Shown one piece after another: positions 30,153-38,749 of a stretch of DNA of 64,000 bases. Position 1 is the first letter of the stretch. Each line of letters starts with the position of its first letter. Location: positions 2,108,001-2,172,000 of the forward strand of contig NZ_CP054492.1 of assembly GCF_015265455.1 (NCBI RefSeq), in the 5' to 3' direction. Below the pieces are notes generated by a model. It saw only the letters and a program-made list of their open reading frames with translations. It did no database searches and was not told where the DNA came from. Made by a program: the position numbers and the translations under genes. The DNA is from Candidatus Sulfurimonas baltica. GTDB lineage: Bacteria > Campylobacterota > Campylobacteria > Campylobacterales > Sulfurimonadaceae.

Positions 30153-30602
30153 TTAGCAATACTTAGTTAAAAATTTATGTAGCTGATTTGCAAACTGATG
30201 TGCGTCTTTTTGGTCAAATGCCTTTGGTCCTCTTGTCATCTCTCCGCTTTCACGAATTTTTTCCATAAGATTTCTCATAGCAAGATACTGTTTAATATTG
30301 TCAACGGTATAAAGCTCACCTCTGTGATCAATAGCATGTGCATTTTTAGTTATAACTCTGTCTGCTAAAGGAATATCTGCTGTTATTACCAAATCGCCCT
30401 CTTTTACAAGTTCAACAATATGGTTATCTGCTTCATCAGCACCCTGCTCGACAATAATATAGGTGATTAATTTAGATTTTCCTATTGTTATAGGTTTGTT
30501 TGAGACAACAAATGTCTCCAACTCTAATCTTTCGATTGAACGAAACACTATTGGCTTAAGCAGATTTGGAAAAGCGTCTCCGTCGACAAAAATTCGTATC
30601 AT
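30153..30602 (-). CDS. UPF0178 family protein (YaiI/YqxD-like)
   Basis: 149 residues. The conserved IFVDGDAFPNLLKPIV start, EQGADEADNHIVEL and VITADIPLADRVI define this NYN/PIN-like family; the acidic residues are typical of a metal-dependent nuclease fold, but no activity is established. It overlaps the GIY-YIG gene by 4 bp. Confidence 0.87.
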   Translation of the reverse strand: MIRIFVDGDAFPNLLKPIVFRSIERLELETFVVSNKPITIGKSKLITYIIVEQGADEADNHIVELVKEGDLVITADIPLADRVITKNAHAIDHRGELYTVDNIKQYLAMRNLMEKIRESGEMTRGPKAFDQKDAHQFANQLHKFLTKYC

Positions 30603-30856
30603 TTTATTAACTCTAACTTTTGAATTCTGGATAATTGTTTAATCTCATACTCTCGCTTAGAAGCACTGCTTTTATCTTCATGATGTTCGAAATATATCAA
30701 TTCTACCGGTCTTCTCGTACGGGTATACTTAGCCCCTTTAGGGGAGCTGTTATGCTCATCTACTCTTCTGTTTAGATCTGTGGTAATTCCAGTATAAAGA
30801 GTCTCATCATTGCACTTTAACATGTAGATAAACCATAAACTTTTAGAATTATTCAA
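30599..30856 (-). CDS. GIY-YIG endonuclease-like protein (UPF0213)
   Basis: 85 residues forming one compact GIY-YIG domain (FIYMLKCNDETLYTGITTDLNRRVDEH, with Arg in the helix and a late Glu/Lys-rich helix). Single-domain members have been linked to DNA repair or are uncharacterised. It overlaps its neighbours on both sides (8 bp and 4 bp), so it is read from the pseudouridine synthase transcript. Confidence 0.88.
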   Translation of the reverse strand: MNNSKSLWFIYMLKCNDETLYTGITTDLNRRVDEHNSSPKGAKYTRTRRPVELIYFEHHEDKSSASKREYEIKQLSRIQKLELIK

Positions 30857-31583
30857 AGTTGATAAATGTCTTTGGTTCTTCCGCTATAAATTCCATGCCA
30901 AGAAGTCTAACTTTATAGGCATGAAGCATTACTCGCTTAGCACGTCTTCCACCATACTGCTCATCACCAACTATTGAGTGTTCTACATATCTCATATGAG
31001 TTCTAATCTGGTGTGTTCTTCCATGATGAATAATACAATGTATTTTTGTTTTGTTTGCACTTACTATATCTGGAGTAATCTCAGTTATTGCAGGCTTTCC
31101 TTTACTAGATACATTTGAATAAGCTTTATTATTTTTCTTTTGAGTAAGTATTGGTTTATCTATGACTTGTGGCTCTGTAACAATCCCCTCAACCCATGCG
31201 ATATACTCTTTGTAAACTCTATCTTTTTTAAACTCTTGAATTGCTTTTTCTCGAAACTCTTCATTTTTAACAAGCATTAAAACACCGCTCGTTTCGCGAT
31301 CAAGTCTATGTAAAAGCCTTGCACCTTTAAATTGTCTCTCTATCTCATCTGAGTTTACATGTGCAGGTTTATCTATTACAATAATATCATCATTTTCAAA
31401 TATAGGTTTTGTCTTCTCTATCTTCTCTATTCTAAATATAGTTTTCTCATCTATCTCACCACGGGCTATCATAACTTTCTTATTGCCAACATAGACTAAA
31501 CCACGGTCAATCATTGACTTTGCCTGCGAGTTTGAAACACCAGTTTGATTTGATAAAATTTTATACGCTTTTTCTGTAGCCAT
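30849..31583 (-). CDS. RluA-family pseudouridine synthase
   Basis: 244 residues. An N-terminal S4-like RNA-binding segment (about 1-50, SNSQAKSMIDRGLVYVGNKK) precedes the catalytic domain with the nucleophilic Asp in RLLHRLDRETSGVLMLVK. GRTHQIRTHMRYVEHSIVGDEQYG is the second signature. It modifies rRNA or tRNA uridines; the target site cannot be assigned. Confidence 0.93.
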   Translation of the reverse strand: MATEKAYKILSNQTGVSNSQAKSMIDRGLVYVGNKKVMIARGEIDEKTIFRIEKIEKTKPIFENDDIIVIDKPAHVNSDEIERQFKGARLLHRLDRETSGVLMLVKNEEFREKAIQEFKKDRVYKEYIAWVEGIVTEPQVIDKPILTQKKNNKAYSNVSSKGKPAITEITPDIVSANKTKIHCIIHHGRTHQIRTHMRYVEHSIVGDEQYGGRRAKRVMLHAYKVRLLGMEFIAEEPKTFINFE

Positions 31584-31628
31584 AAGTGACTCCTTCTTTT
31601 ATTTATTAATGAAATAGATATCATCTAT

Positions 31629-32795
31629 TTAATCTTCTAATATCTTCTTTATTACGGGCTCTAAGTTGATCTCTTGCTCAAGCATACTTGGCGGTAACGA
31701 CCTACATGTAAGCAAGGCTCTGTGTATCTCTTGTGGTTCGACATACTGGACATGATGCACATATTTAAAAAGCTCTTTTTGATGAAAGAAGTGCTTTCCT
31801 GTAATAATTTTACACCCAAAATGAGCCGGCTCTAACGGATTATGCCCACCTACATCCTCTTTAAATGCACCACCTAAAATAGCAATATCACTTATTGCAT
31901 AAATATTATTCAGCTCGCCCATCTCATCAACCAAAATCATATCAGCTTTAAGCTCTTTGCTTTTTGAAAACCTCTCAAGAGACAAATCACATCTGTCTGC
32001 ATAAACTTTCATAAGCTCATAAACACTATCAAATCTCTCCGGATGTCTTGGGACAATAATAAGTTTTGCTTCACCCTGCTTTATATACTCAACAAATGAT
32101 TTAAGAACCATCTCCTCTTCACCATCATGAGTACTCCCAGCTACAATAACTTCGCAGTTTGGCTTCTTATACTCTTTTGTTTTAACTATTTCACCAGCCA
32201 ACTTAATATTGCCAATTACTTCAATATTTTTTGCGCCAAGAGCTATAAAACGATTTTTATCAACTTCACTTTGTGCATAAACAATCTCTACATGTGAAAG
32301 CAGTTTTTTATAAAACCAAGCCATCTGTAAATATTTTTTAGTACTTTTCTCAGAGATTCTGGCATTTAAAAGAACTATTCTCGCCCCTTTTGCTTTTAGA
32401 ACAGTAAAGAGCATAAACCAAAATTCAGCCTCTAGCACAACGAGAACCCTCTGTCTCTTAGCCCAAAAAGGTAAAAACATCTCATAAGGGAGATATCTAA
32501 CCTCAGCATTGTATTTTCTAGCCTCAACCTGCCCTGTATGAGTAATAGTTGTTATTTTTATATCACAATCATCTAGGAGCTTTAAAATAGGCTTTATAGC
32601 TCTGGCTTCACCAAGGGAACATACATGGAACCAAATTCCATCACGATTATTAAATCTTGGATTATTGAAAAGAAAAAAACGAGAAGGAAGTGACTCTTTG
32701 TATTTTTGTTTAAACGAGAGGTAAATCAAAAGTGGCAGCGCTACTGCATAGAGCGCCACGCTTAAGATAAAGTATAAAAGCGTAAATGGCTTCAA
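31629..32795 (-). CDS. waaA: 3-deoxy-D-manno-octulosonic acid (KDO) transferase
   Basis: Adds KDO to lipid A precursor at the inner membrane. 388 residues: an N-terminal membrane anchor (about 5-27), WFHVCSLGEARAIKPIL, and the glycosyltransferase family 30 C-terminal half with ILGGAFKEDVGGHNPLEPAHFG. It is 2 bp from the upstream zinc-ribbon gene and presumably cotranscribed. Confidence 0.95.
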   Translation of the reverse strand: MKPFTLLYFILSVALYAVALPLLIYLSFKQKYKESLPSRFFLFNNPRFNNRDGIWFHVCSLGEARAIKPILKLLDDCDIKITTITHTGQVEARKYNAEVRYLPYEMFLPFWAKRQRVLVVLEAEFWFMLFTVLKAKGARIVLLNARISEKSTKKYLQMAWFYKKLLSHVEIVYAQSEVDKNRFIALGAKNIEVIGNIKLAGEIVKTKEYKKPNCEVIVAGSTHDGEEEMVLKSFVEYIKQGEAKLIIVPRHPERFDSVYELMKVYADRCDLSLERFSKSKELKADMILVDEMGELNNIYAISDIAILGGAFKEDVGGHNPLEPAHFGCKIITGKHFFHQKELFKYVHHVQYVEPQEIHRALLTCRSLPPSMLEQEINLEPVIKKILED

Positions 32796-32797
32796 GC

Positions 32798-33511
32798 CTA
32801 CTCTTCAGTATCGCCCATATAAAGAATACGACCACAATGTGGACATGTAGTAATCTCTTCAGCTTTTATAACATCTGCATAAATTTTATCATTAATTAGC
32901 ATATTACAACCCATACAAGCTTGCTCTTCAACAGCCACTACAGTGCTGTTTTTAGCCCATCTACGGATTTTTTGATAAAAAGTCAACCCTTTTTGATTCA
33001 CTTCTGAAAGTAGTTTCTCTTTTTTAACAAACACCTCTTGACGAGATTTATTGATAATTTCAAGTTTCTCATCAACCTCTTTTCTTACTGATTCTAAACT
33101 TGCATCAAGCTCTGAGAGAGACTCTTTTGCCGACTCTACCTGCTCAGTTTTTAACTCAATAATTTTTTCTAATCTAGCTATCTCTTCATTTGCAAAAGTA
33201 ACCTGCTCTTTTGCAATCTCTTCTTCAAGTTGAAGTGATTTCATCTCACGTTCTGTCTTGATTTCACCACTTTTTTTAGAATTACTCTCTAATTTTTGAG
33301 AAAGTTCAGCTAAATGAAGTTCATTTTTATGCTTTTTAACTTGCTCGTCTTTTATCTCATTAGTTAAGTTTTCAATGTCAGAATCAATACTCTGTTTTTT
33401 TGCTAATGCTGCTTCAAGCTTGTAGTTAGCCTCTTCTATTTGAGGCTCAAAAGCATCTATAGCTTTATCTATGTGTGACAGGTCAATCAATTGTTTAAGG
33501 TGTGAGTTCAT
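32798..33511 (-). CDS. Coiled-coil zinc-ribbon protein (HP0958-like, DUF164)
   Basis: 237 residues. About 160 residues of antiparallel coiled coil (Lys/Glu/Leu-rich) end in a C4 zinc ribbon with CMGC and CPHC pairs. In Helicobacter pylori the homologue HP0958 stabilises RpoN and binds flagellin mRNA, so a role in flagellar control is likely but not shown here. Confidence 0.88.
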   Translation of the reverse strand: MNSHLKQLIDLSHIDKAIDAFEPQIEEANYKLEAALAKKQSIDSDIENLTNEIKDEQVKKHKNELHLAELSQKLESNSKKSGEIKTEREMKSLQLEEEIAKEQVTFANEEIARLEKIIELKTEQVESAKESLSELDASLESVRKEVDEKLEIINKSRQEVFVKKEKLLSEVNQKGLTFYQKIRRWAKNSTVVAVEEQACMGCNMLINDKIYADVIKAEEITTCPHCGRILYMGDTEE

Positions 33512-33546
33512 TAATCTCCTTTGGATTAAGTAGTAATGCCAATTGC

Positions 33547-34269
33547 TTAAATATAAGTAAAAGGATTTTTTGATGATGCAATTATAGCTTCTAAACCTAA
33601 AATTTTCAAATGTTTAAGTAAAATCTTTGCAAAAAAGTGCTCACTTTCATAATGACCTATGTCAATTAGTGATAAATTAATACTTTTCGCCTCCATTGCA
33701 TCGTGATATTTCACATCACCTGTAAGAAAGCAATCAGCGTCAATAGACTTGATTAAAGAACATCCTGAGCCTGTGGTTAGTGCTGCTTTTTTTATAAAGT
33801 TTGCACCTTTGACACATTTTGCATGTGGAAGTCCAAAAGCAGAGGCAACCTTTTTAGCAAATTTATCAAAATCTTCATTCACATCCAAATAAGCAACAAA
33901 ACCATCTTTATGAGAAATTTTATATCCTAAAACTTCAGTTGCCACATATTCATTTAGATGAGTCTGGTCAAAATTTGTGTGCATAGCTATATTTGAGATA
34001 TTTTTCTTTATCATTTTCTGGATAAGGTTTGCCGGATATTTATTGAACTCCAACTGCTTTAATCCACCAAAAATAAGAGGATGGTGTGTTATGAGCAGAG
34101 CATTGTCTTGCATAGAGTCTATCAAAGCTTCATCAACATCTATACTTAAAACAATTTGTTTTATCTCTTGTGAAAAGTCTCCTATTAAAAGACCGGAATT
34201 ATCCCAAGGCTCTTGAATATCAAAAGGGGATAAGTTATCCAATAATTTATATATTTCTGATATTTTCAT
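33547..34269 (-). CDS. Nif3-like dinuclear metal centre protein (GTP cyclohydrolase I type 2 family)
   Basis: 240 residues. Metal-binding His residues in LLITHHPLIFGG and HTNFDQ, and the C-terminal GHYESEH, match the Nif3/YbgI family, which forms toroidal hexamers. The biochemical role is uncertain despite the database name. Confidence 0.9.
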   Translation of the reverse strand: MKISEIYKLLDNLSPFDIQEPWDNSGLLIGDFSQEIKQIVLSIDVDEALIDSMQDNALLITHHPLIFGGLKQLEFNKYPANLIQKMIKKNISNIAMHTNFDQTHLNEYVATEVLGYKISHKDGFVAYLDVNEDFDKFAKKVASAFGLPHAKCVKGANFIKKAALTTGSGCSLIKSIDADCFLTGDVKYHDAMEAKSINLSLIDIGHYESEHFFAKILLKHLKILGLEAIIASSKNPFTYI

Positions 34270-34278
34270 CTATTTCTC

Positions 34279-34875
34279 CTAAGAGAGTTTTTGCAACTCT
34301 TCTTTTGCTTCATCAAAATCTGGATTTATCTCTATTGCCCTTTTATACATCTCTATTGCTTCGTCTGGATGATTCATATCTACTAAAAGATTTCCGTAAT
34401 TGTAGTACGTTATTGCATTTTGAGAATCTATAGCTAAAGACTCATTTAGGTGCATTTTAGCCGATATGAACTCACCATTTGCTCTATATATACTTGCAAT
34501 AGAGTTGTGTATATAATCATTTTTTTTGTCCAACTCTAAAGCTTCTTTATAATATTTTAGTGCTTCGTCATTGTTGTTCAGCTGCTGAAGAATATACCCT
34601 ATTTTAAAAAGAACATCAGGATTATTTTTAGCTTTTGCATTGGCCTCGGTTAGCAGTGCTAACGATTTTTGCAAATCACCCTCTTTAAAAGATTCATCTG
34701 CTCTAATAATTAAAGATTCCGGTGAAAAAACAGAAAAAGCATCAGCACTTCTCGTTTCATCGGAAGCCTCTTTGCTATCTGCCACTTCAGGGTCTTGAAG
34801 TGTTTGAATATGCTCATATATTTTAAATGCGAAAAATGCAGAGGCACCAAGCATTAGTAGTTGAAAAGTTGTCAT
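34279..34875 (-). CDS. TPR-repeat protein with N-terminal membrane anchor
   Basis: 198 residues. A hydrophobic N-terminus (TFQLLMLGASAFFAFKIY) acts as an anchor, followed by a low-complexity acidic linker. Three to four tetratricopeptide repeats run from about residue 55 (PDVLFKIGYILQQLNNNDEALKYY; NPDFDEAKEEL). Probably a scaffold; the partner is unknown. Confidence 0.85.
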   Translation of the reverse strand: MTTFQLLMLGASAFFAFKIYEHIQTLQDPEVADSKEASDETRSADAFSVFSPESLIIRADESFKEGDLQKSLALLTEANAKAKNNPDVLFKIGYILQQLNNNDEALKYYKEALELDKKNDYIHNSIASIYRANGEFISAKMHLNESLAIDSQNAITYYNYGNLLVDMNHPDEAIEMYKRAIEINPDFDEAKEELQKLS

Positions 34876-34916
34876 TATTGTTATCCCTTAATATTGTTTC
34901 ACAAAATGAAATTTTA

Positions 34917-35777
34917 TCATTTATTTAGTAGATTTTTGTTTATTAACTTCATTAACTGAAGAGGGTCAACTTGTTCACCTCCAACTCTAAAACTAAAGTG
35001 AAGATGGGGACCTGTTACTCTTCCGCTATCTCCGGACAAGCCTAAAAGCTCACCTCTTTTAACTATTGTACCCTTTTGAACATCAAGCTTGCTCATGTGG
35101 TAATAACAAGAGTATACCCCTTGTCCGTGATCCACTATAACCGAGCCTCCCGAATAAAATCTGTCTGTGGCCAAAACAACCAACCCATCATTACATGCAA
35201 TTAAAGGAGTCCCTACTTTAGCCCTGAAATCTGTTCCGCTATGATAACCTTTTAGCGAATCATTATAAACTCTTGCTTTTCCAAATTCACTTGTTATTTT
35301 TGTATTTAGTGGTAATATAAAACTTTGTGATATATAACTTTTTTCATTCGTAGTTTTATATATTTGCATAGCCTCTGCATACTCTTTTGAAGCTCTTTTA
35401 CTGTCTTCTTTGCTAAGGGTAACTTTTGAGCCATCTACTTTTATTTTTTCTTTTTTATACTTTGCATCTTCAATCTTGAAAAACAGAGTTTTAGTTTTTT
35501 GCTTTTTTGCTTCTTTATAAAAAAGCTCTACTTTTTTTTTACTTGGCTTTTCATAGTAACTAATAGGAAGCAAAACGTAAGACATTTCACTATTAATCGG
35601 GTTATCAAATATTTTATATGTTTTTTTATCCACAACTATTTTTTCGTAGCTGATATTTTTCTCTTTTTTAAACTCTAAGAGTGCTGTTTTCCCGTTAGCA
35701 ATAGTGCTATTTGAGATATCAATATTTAAAGCAAAAACGCTACATGTAAGAAAAAGCAGAAAAAAAGATAGCCTCAT
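34917..35777 (-). CDS. M23-family peptidoglycan endopeptidase
   Basis: 286 residues with a signal peptide (RLSFFLLFLTCSVFA). The C-terminal LytM domain (about 170-280) has the zinc ligands in GYHSGTDFRA (H-x3-D) and GPHLHFSF (H-x-H) and the usual YYHMSKL. Cuts peptide cross-links in the periplasm; relatives in Helicobacter and Campylobacter help set cell shape. It overlaps smpB by one base and follows it in the operon. Confidence 0.92.
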   Translation of the reverse strand: MRLSFFLLFLTCSVFALNIDISNSTIANGKTALLEFKKEKNISYEKIVVDKKTYKIFDNPINSEMSYVLLPISYYEKPSKKKVELFYKEAKKQKTKTLFFKIEDAKYKKEKIKVDGSKVTLSKEDSKRASKEYAEAMQIYKTTNEKSYISQSFILPLNTKITSEFGKARVYNDSLKGYHSGTDFRAKVGTPLIACNDGLVVLATDRFYSGGSVIVDHGQGVYSCYYHMSKLDVQKGTIVKRGELLGLSGDSGRVTGPHLHFSFRVGGEQVDPLQLMKLINKNLLNK

Positions 35778-36229
35778 TATAAATCTTTCATCGCTCTGTC
35801 AATATCCCGCTTCATATCTTTTTCTTTAAGATCATGTCTTTTATCGTGAAGCTGTTTTCCTTTTGCAATTGCAATCTGAATCTTCACGATATTTCTAGCA
35901 TTAAAGTATAACTGCAAAGGGACAATGGTATATCCATCTCTCTCAACTGCTTTTATCAGCTTCACTATCTCTTTTTTATGAAGAAGAAGTTTTCTGCTTC
36001 CTCTCTCTTCGTGTGAATAGAAGTGGTGAGTGGTCTCTAGTCTTCCTATGTGCGCATTAAATAAAAATGCTTCGCCATGTACAAAACGGATAAAACTGTC
36101 TTTTATATTTACTCGGCTTGCCCGTACACCTTTCACTTCGCTTCCGGCAAGAACCATTCCGGCTTCAAATTTTTCTTCTATATAGTAATCAAAATAGGCT
36201 TTTTTATTTTTTGCTATTGTTTCGCCCAT
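35777..36229 (-). CDS. smpB: SsrA-binding protein SmpB
   Basis: Binds tmRNA for ribosome rescue. 150 residues: [41 protein letters not shown] start region, [29 protein letters not shown]-terminal tail. In related genomes it follows csrA-ispE; here the accessory island separates it from ispE and it has its own -10 box. tmRNA itself was not found in the window. Confidence 0.97.
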   Translation of the reverse strand: MGETIAKNKKAYFDYYIEEKFEAGMVLAGSEVKGVRASRVNIKDSFIRFVHGEAFLFNAHIGRLETTHHFYSHEERGSRKLLLHKKEIVKLIKAVERDGYTIVPLQLYFNARNIVKIQIAIAKGKQLHDKRHDLKEKDMKRDIDRAMKDL

Positions 36230-36258
36230 TGTTTGATTTTCCTTATTTTATTTTTTGT

Positions 36259-36264
36259 ATTATA
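36259..36264 (-). promoter_or_regulatory. Putative -10 box for smpB
   Basis: TATAAT on the minus strand (ACAGCTATAATACAAAA), 30 nt before the smpB ATG. It would give smpB transcription independent of the island. Confidence 0.5.
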
Positions 36265-36282
36265 GCTGTATTTCATTTATGA

Positions 36283-36288
36283 TATGAT
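36283..36288 (+). promoter_or_regulatory. Possible -10 box reading into the structured RNA region
   Basis: TATGAT in ATGATATGATTATACG with T-rich DNA upstream; it would start a plus-strand RNA near 36295. On the opposite strand a TATAAT at 36292-36287 points towards smpB, so the direction is not settled. Confidence 0.3.
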
Positions 36289-36294
36289 TATACG

Positions 36295-36480
36295 AAAGGT
36301 TCCTAGCTACTGACAAGACTCCAAGGGAGGCTTCTTCGGATAGGTAATTGGGTCATTTTCATAAATTACTTTAACCTTATAATAAAGTTTTAAAAGTAAT
36401 TACAATACAATTACACCGCTCAGATACCATTGAGTATCCAGAGGTAGCCGCTACTCGCTCGGTTGATAATAAGCGACCAT
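36295..36480. ncRNA. Candidate structured RNA beside the DUF3800 operon
   Basis: About 186 bp with no convincing ORF. Possible stems read on the plus strand: AATTACTTT/AAAGTAATT (9 bp, at about 36364-36400), CTC-GATAC/GTATC-GAG around 36419-36442, TCGCT/AGCGA near 36454-36475, CTCC/GGGAG near 36320-36330, and a long-range GCTAC (36306-36310) with GTAGC (36445-36449). The region follows the partner gene and the DUF3800 gene. I recall that several comparative-genomics RNA motifs (DUF3800 motifs) occur next to such genes; membership here is inferred, not shown. The strand is uncertain. Confidence 0.45.
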
Positions 36481-36482
36481 CT

Positions 36483-37037
36483 TTAAAACCACTCACAGCC
36501 AATCAATTTTACATCTTTTTTTGAGTTATAATTCTTATATCGTTTTTGATACTCTTGCCTTTTTCCCTCTCTGTCAACATAGAAACTTGTGACTAAATAG
36601 GAGCTACTTTTACCTAACTTCTGCAGAATTACCACAAAATCATAATCTTTCAGCCACAAATATAATCTAATATCTTTTGTTACATTTGTTTCTTGATGAT
36701 AAAACATTTTGACTTCATCAATTGCATGATTTTCAATTATCTTTTTTATCCAAACCAATCTCTCAGACCTGCGATAATCGGGCAGTCTCTCTTTCTCTAC
36801 AATCCATCTGTTGCCAACTTTTTTCTGTATTTTAGTTTCTCGTGTTGTGAGATGCCAAAATACTAATTCTTTGCCATCATCTTTTTGATTTGATTTTGGA
36901 TTTATATAAATATTGCTATTGAGGTAAGTTTTCTTATCTACAAAATTTTCACAAAAATAGTCATACAAAACATCAAAAAGTTCCGTGATTTCTATGGTGT
37001 CTAAGTCTATAATTTCACTAAACACTACAGACTCCAT
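36483..37037 (-). CDS. Unrecognised protein coupled to the DUF3800 gene
   Basis: 184 residues. Visible features are a central FWHLTTRETKIQ, then RLPDYRRSERLVWIKKIIE, a Trp/Leu-rich IRLYLWLKDYDFVVIL and the C-terminal SYLVTSFYVDREGKRQEYQKRY. This pattern (FWHL...R.P..RR.ER..W...LWL...D.VV.L...Y.V..FY) looks like a recurrent bacterial and phage family, possibly nuclease-like, but I cannot name it. Its start overlaps the DUF3800 stop by 13 bp, so the two are translationally coupled. Confidence 0.7.
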   Translation of the reverse strand: MESVVFSEIIDLDTIEITELFDVLYDYFCENFVDKKTYLNSNIYINPKSNQKDDGKELVFWHLTTRETKIQKKVGNRWIVEKERLPDYRRSERLVWIKKIIENHAIDEVKMFYHQETNVTKDIRLYLWLKDYDFVVILQKLGKSSSYLVTSFYVDREGKRQEYQKRYKNYNSKKDVKLIGCEWF

Positions 37038-37696
37038 CTAAAAATATTAAACTTTTCTATCCAAGGTTTAGTGCCTATGATTTCATATCCGCAATTTAGC
37101 TCTATCTGCTCTATGATATATTTTTTTATCTCACTTTTTTTCTCTATATCTTTTCTATTTTTATACCCGATAGCACCTATAAAAAGGTCACAAAGCTGAA
37201 TAATATTGGACTCAAAAGAGTGAATAATATAAAAATCTATTTCGCTCAATCTATCATTTTTGAGAACCCTCTCAAGCTCTTTTACTTTCTCTCTGCCTTT
37301 GGTGTCTTTATAGTCCAAATATATTTTATATTGGCTGTCTCTATACAAAAAGTTTCTCAAAGTGTAAAAATAAACTACATAGTAAAAATCATCATGCGTT
37401 CTATTGTACTGCTCATGCTTTTGGTCGGATTTGTTTACGACAAGAGTCGCTTTAAACTTCATAAACTCACTGCTAAAAAAATACTCTATCAACTCTTTAT
37501 AAAATTCTTGCTGTTTGTTTATGAGTTTTGTCCATTTTATCTCATTATGATAGTTATGTTTATGTCGTAAAAATTTTATATATTTGTTGGCTTCTACAAC
37601 TTTTTCTTCATCTATCAAAATAGCACCGTTTACCATGATATTTGAGCTGTCGTTCAGTAAATGGTTGCTTTCATCGCAGAATATTTTATAGTTCAT
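37025..37696 (-). CDS. DUF3800-family protein
   Basis: 223 residues. Matches the DUF3800 pattern: N-terminal IFCDESNH (Asp8, Glu9), an EIKW motif (about 52-55), an acidic strand (IYLDYKD, Asp128) and the late QLCDLFIGAIGY (Asp170). This acidic set resembles an RNase H-like metal site, so a nuclease is plausible but unproven. It lies in the smpB-ispE island beside a coupled partner gene and a candidate structured RNA. Confidence 0.8.
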   Translation of the reverse strand: MNYKIFCDESNHLLNDSSNIMVNGAILIDEEKVVEANKYIKFLRHKHNYHNEIKWTKLINKQQEFYKELIEYFFSSEFMKFKATLVVNKSDQKHEQYNRTHDDFYYVVYFYTLRNFLYRDSQYKIYLDYKDTKGREKVKELERVLKNDRLSEIDFYIIHSFESNIIQLCDLFIGAIGYKNRKDIEKKSEIKKYIIEQIELNCGYEIIGTKPWIEKFNIFRWSL

Positions 37697-37762
37697 TGGT
37701 TAGCCTTTATTTTCTTGTATTTTTTCTAACGGACATTAAGAATTGACGTAATATCTCAAATT

Positions 37763-38731
37763 TCATTCCTCTATTTTTTGAAATTTCAATGTATAATTTT
37801 TTTTATTTAACCTAGTGTTATATCTTTCAAAATAACCTGTTTGCTTTGGATATAAATACTCGTTATTCCTAATTTCTTTACTAGATTTTATTCCATAAGT
37901 TAAAGAGCATATAGAACTAGAATCTATTTTAAATAGATACAAAATTTCAGGGTTATTTTTTGCTAAATTTGCTAGTGAATTTCCCCATACACTTCTATCC
38001 TCTTCACTTTCAATATCTTCTAAAAATATATGAAGTTTTGTACATTTATCACCATTCTCTTTTTTACAACTTTCAAATTCAATTTTAGGGTTTTCCGATA
38101 TGTCATTATTTAACATATTATCAATAAATTTTATATCCTTATACTTATCAAAATCATCCAATATCACTTTATCAGCTTGAGAAAGTTTTAAAATAATTCT
38201 ATGCTCTTTTTCATATATCCATTCATCACTTTTTTGAAGAAATATTTCAAATAATAATCTATCTTCACCTTCAACAGAAATATTACTATAGTCTCTATCA
38301 AACATATCAATTTTATACATTTGTTGTTTTCTATATATTATTGCATGACATTTGCCATCATAATAATCAAAAGGTTTATCAAGAGCTGTTTCTGTAAATC
38401 TAAATAATTTCTTAAAAAAAACTGTATAGCCTGTATAAAAAGAAAATCCTATTAATGCACCTTTATGTTCGTTTGCATAATGTGCCCACATTAATAAATC
38501 ATCCTTAGCCTCTGTAAAACTGATAACACAAACTTTATGTTTATTCTCTTCAATATACTTTAGAAGCTCTTTGTCATCTAACTCACAATTAAATTCTTTT
38601 GTTAATTTTTTTAATGCTTTTTTAGAATAAGTTGCTTCAAATGGATCGTTTAAAGCACTTAATTGAGTAGCACGAATATAACCATCATTCAAAATAAAAT
38701 TTGGATTACTCACATATTTATACAAATGCAT
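37763..38731 (-). CDS. DUF2971-family protein
   Basis: 322 residues. The N-terminus has the DUF2971 hallmarks: LYKYVSNPNFIL, the segment ATQLSALNDPFEA, and VCVISFTEAKDDLLMWAHYANEHKG. Members are common in accessory and defence-type regions; the function is unknown. It is 18 bp downstream of the MmeI-like gene, so the two may be cotranscribed. Confidence 0.8.
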   Translation of the reverse strand: MHLYKYVSNPNFILNDGYIRATQLSALNDPFEATYSKKALKKLTKEFNCELDDKELLKYIEENKHKVCVISFTEAKDDLLMWAHYANEHKGALIGFSFYTGYTVFFKKLFRFTETALDKPFDYYDGKCHAIIYRKQQMYKIDMFDRDYSNISVEGEDRLLFEIFLQKSDEWIYEKEHRIILKLSQADKVILDDFDKYKDIKFIDNMLNNDISENPKIEFESCKKENGDKCTKLHIFLEDIESEEDRSVWGNSLANLAKNNPEILYLFKIDSSSICSLTYGIKSSKEIRNNEYLYPKQTGYFERYNTRLNKKNYTLKFQKIEE

Positions 38732-38749
38732 TATATTTTCAACCCTCCA

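Noticed and set aside
36240-36482. tmRNA next to smpB
   Set aside because: No tRNA-like ends (GGGGxUG / TCCACCA), no tag-peptide frame ending in AA; the stems do not fit.
37220-37570. 116-codon plus-strand ORF
   Set aside because: Antisense shadow of the DUF3800 gene; hydrophobic low-complexity translation.
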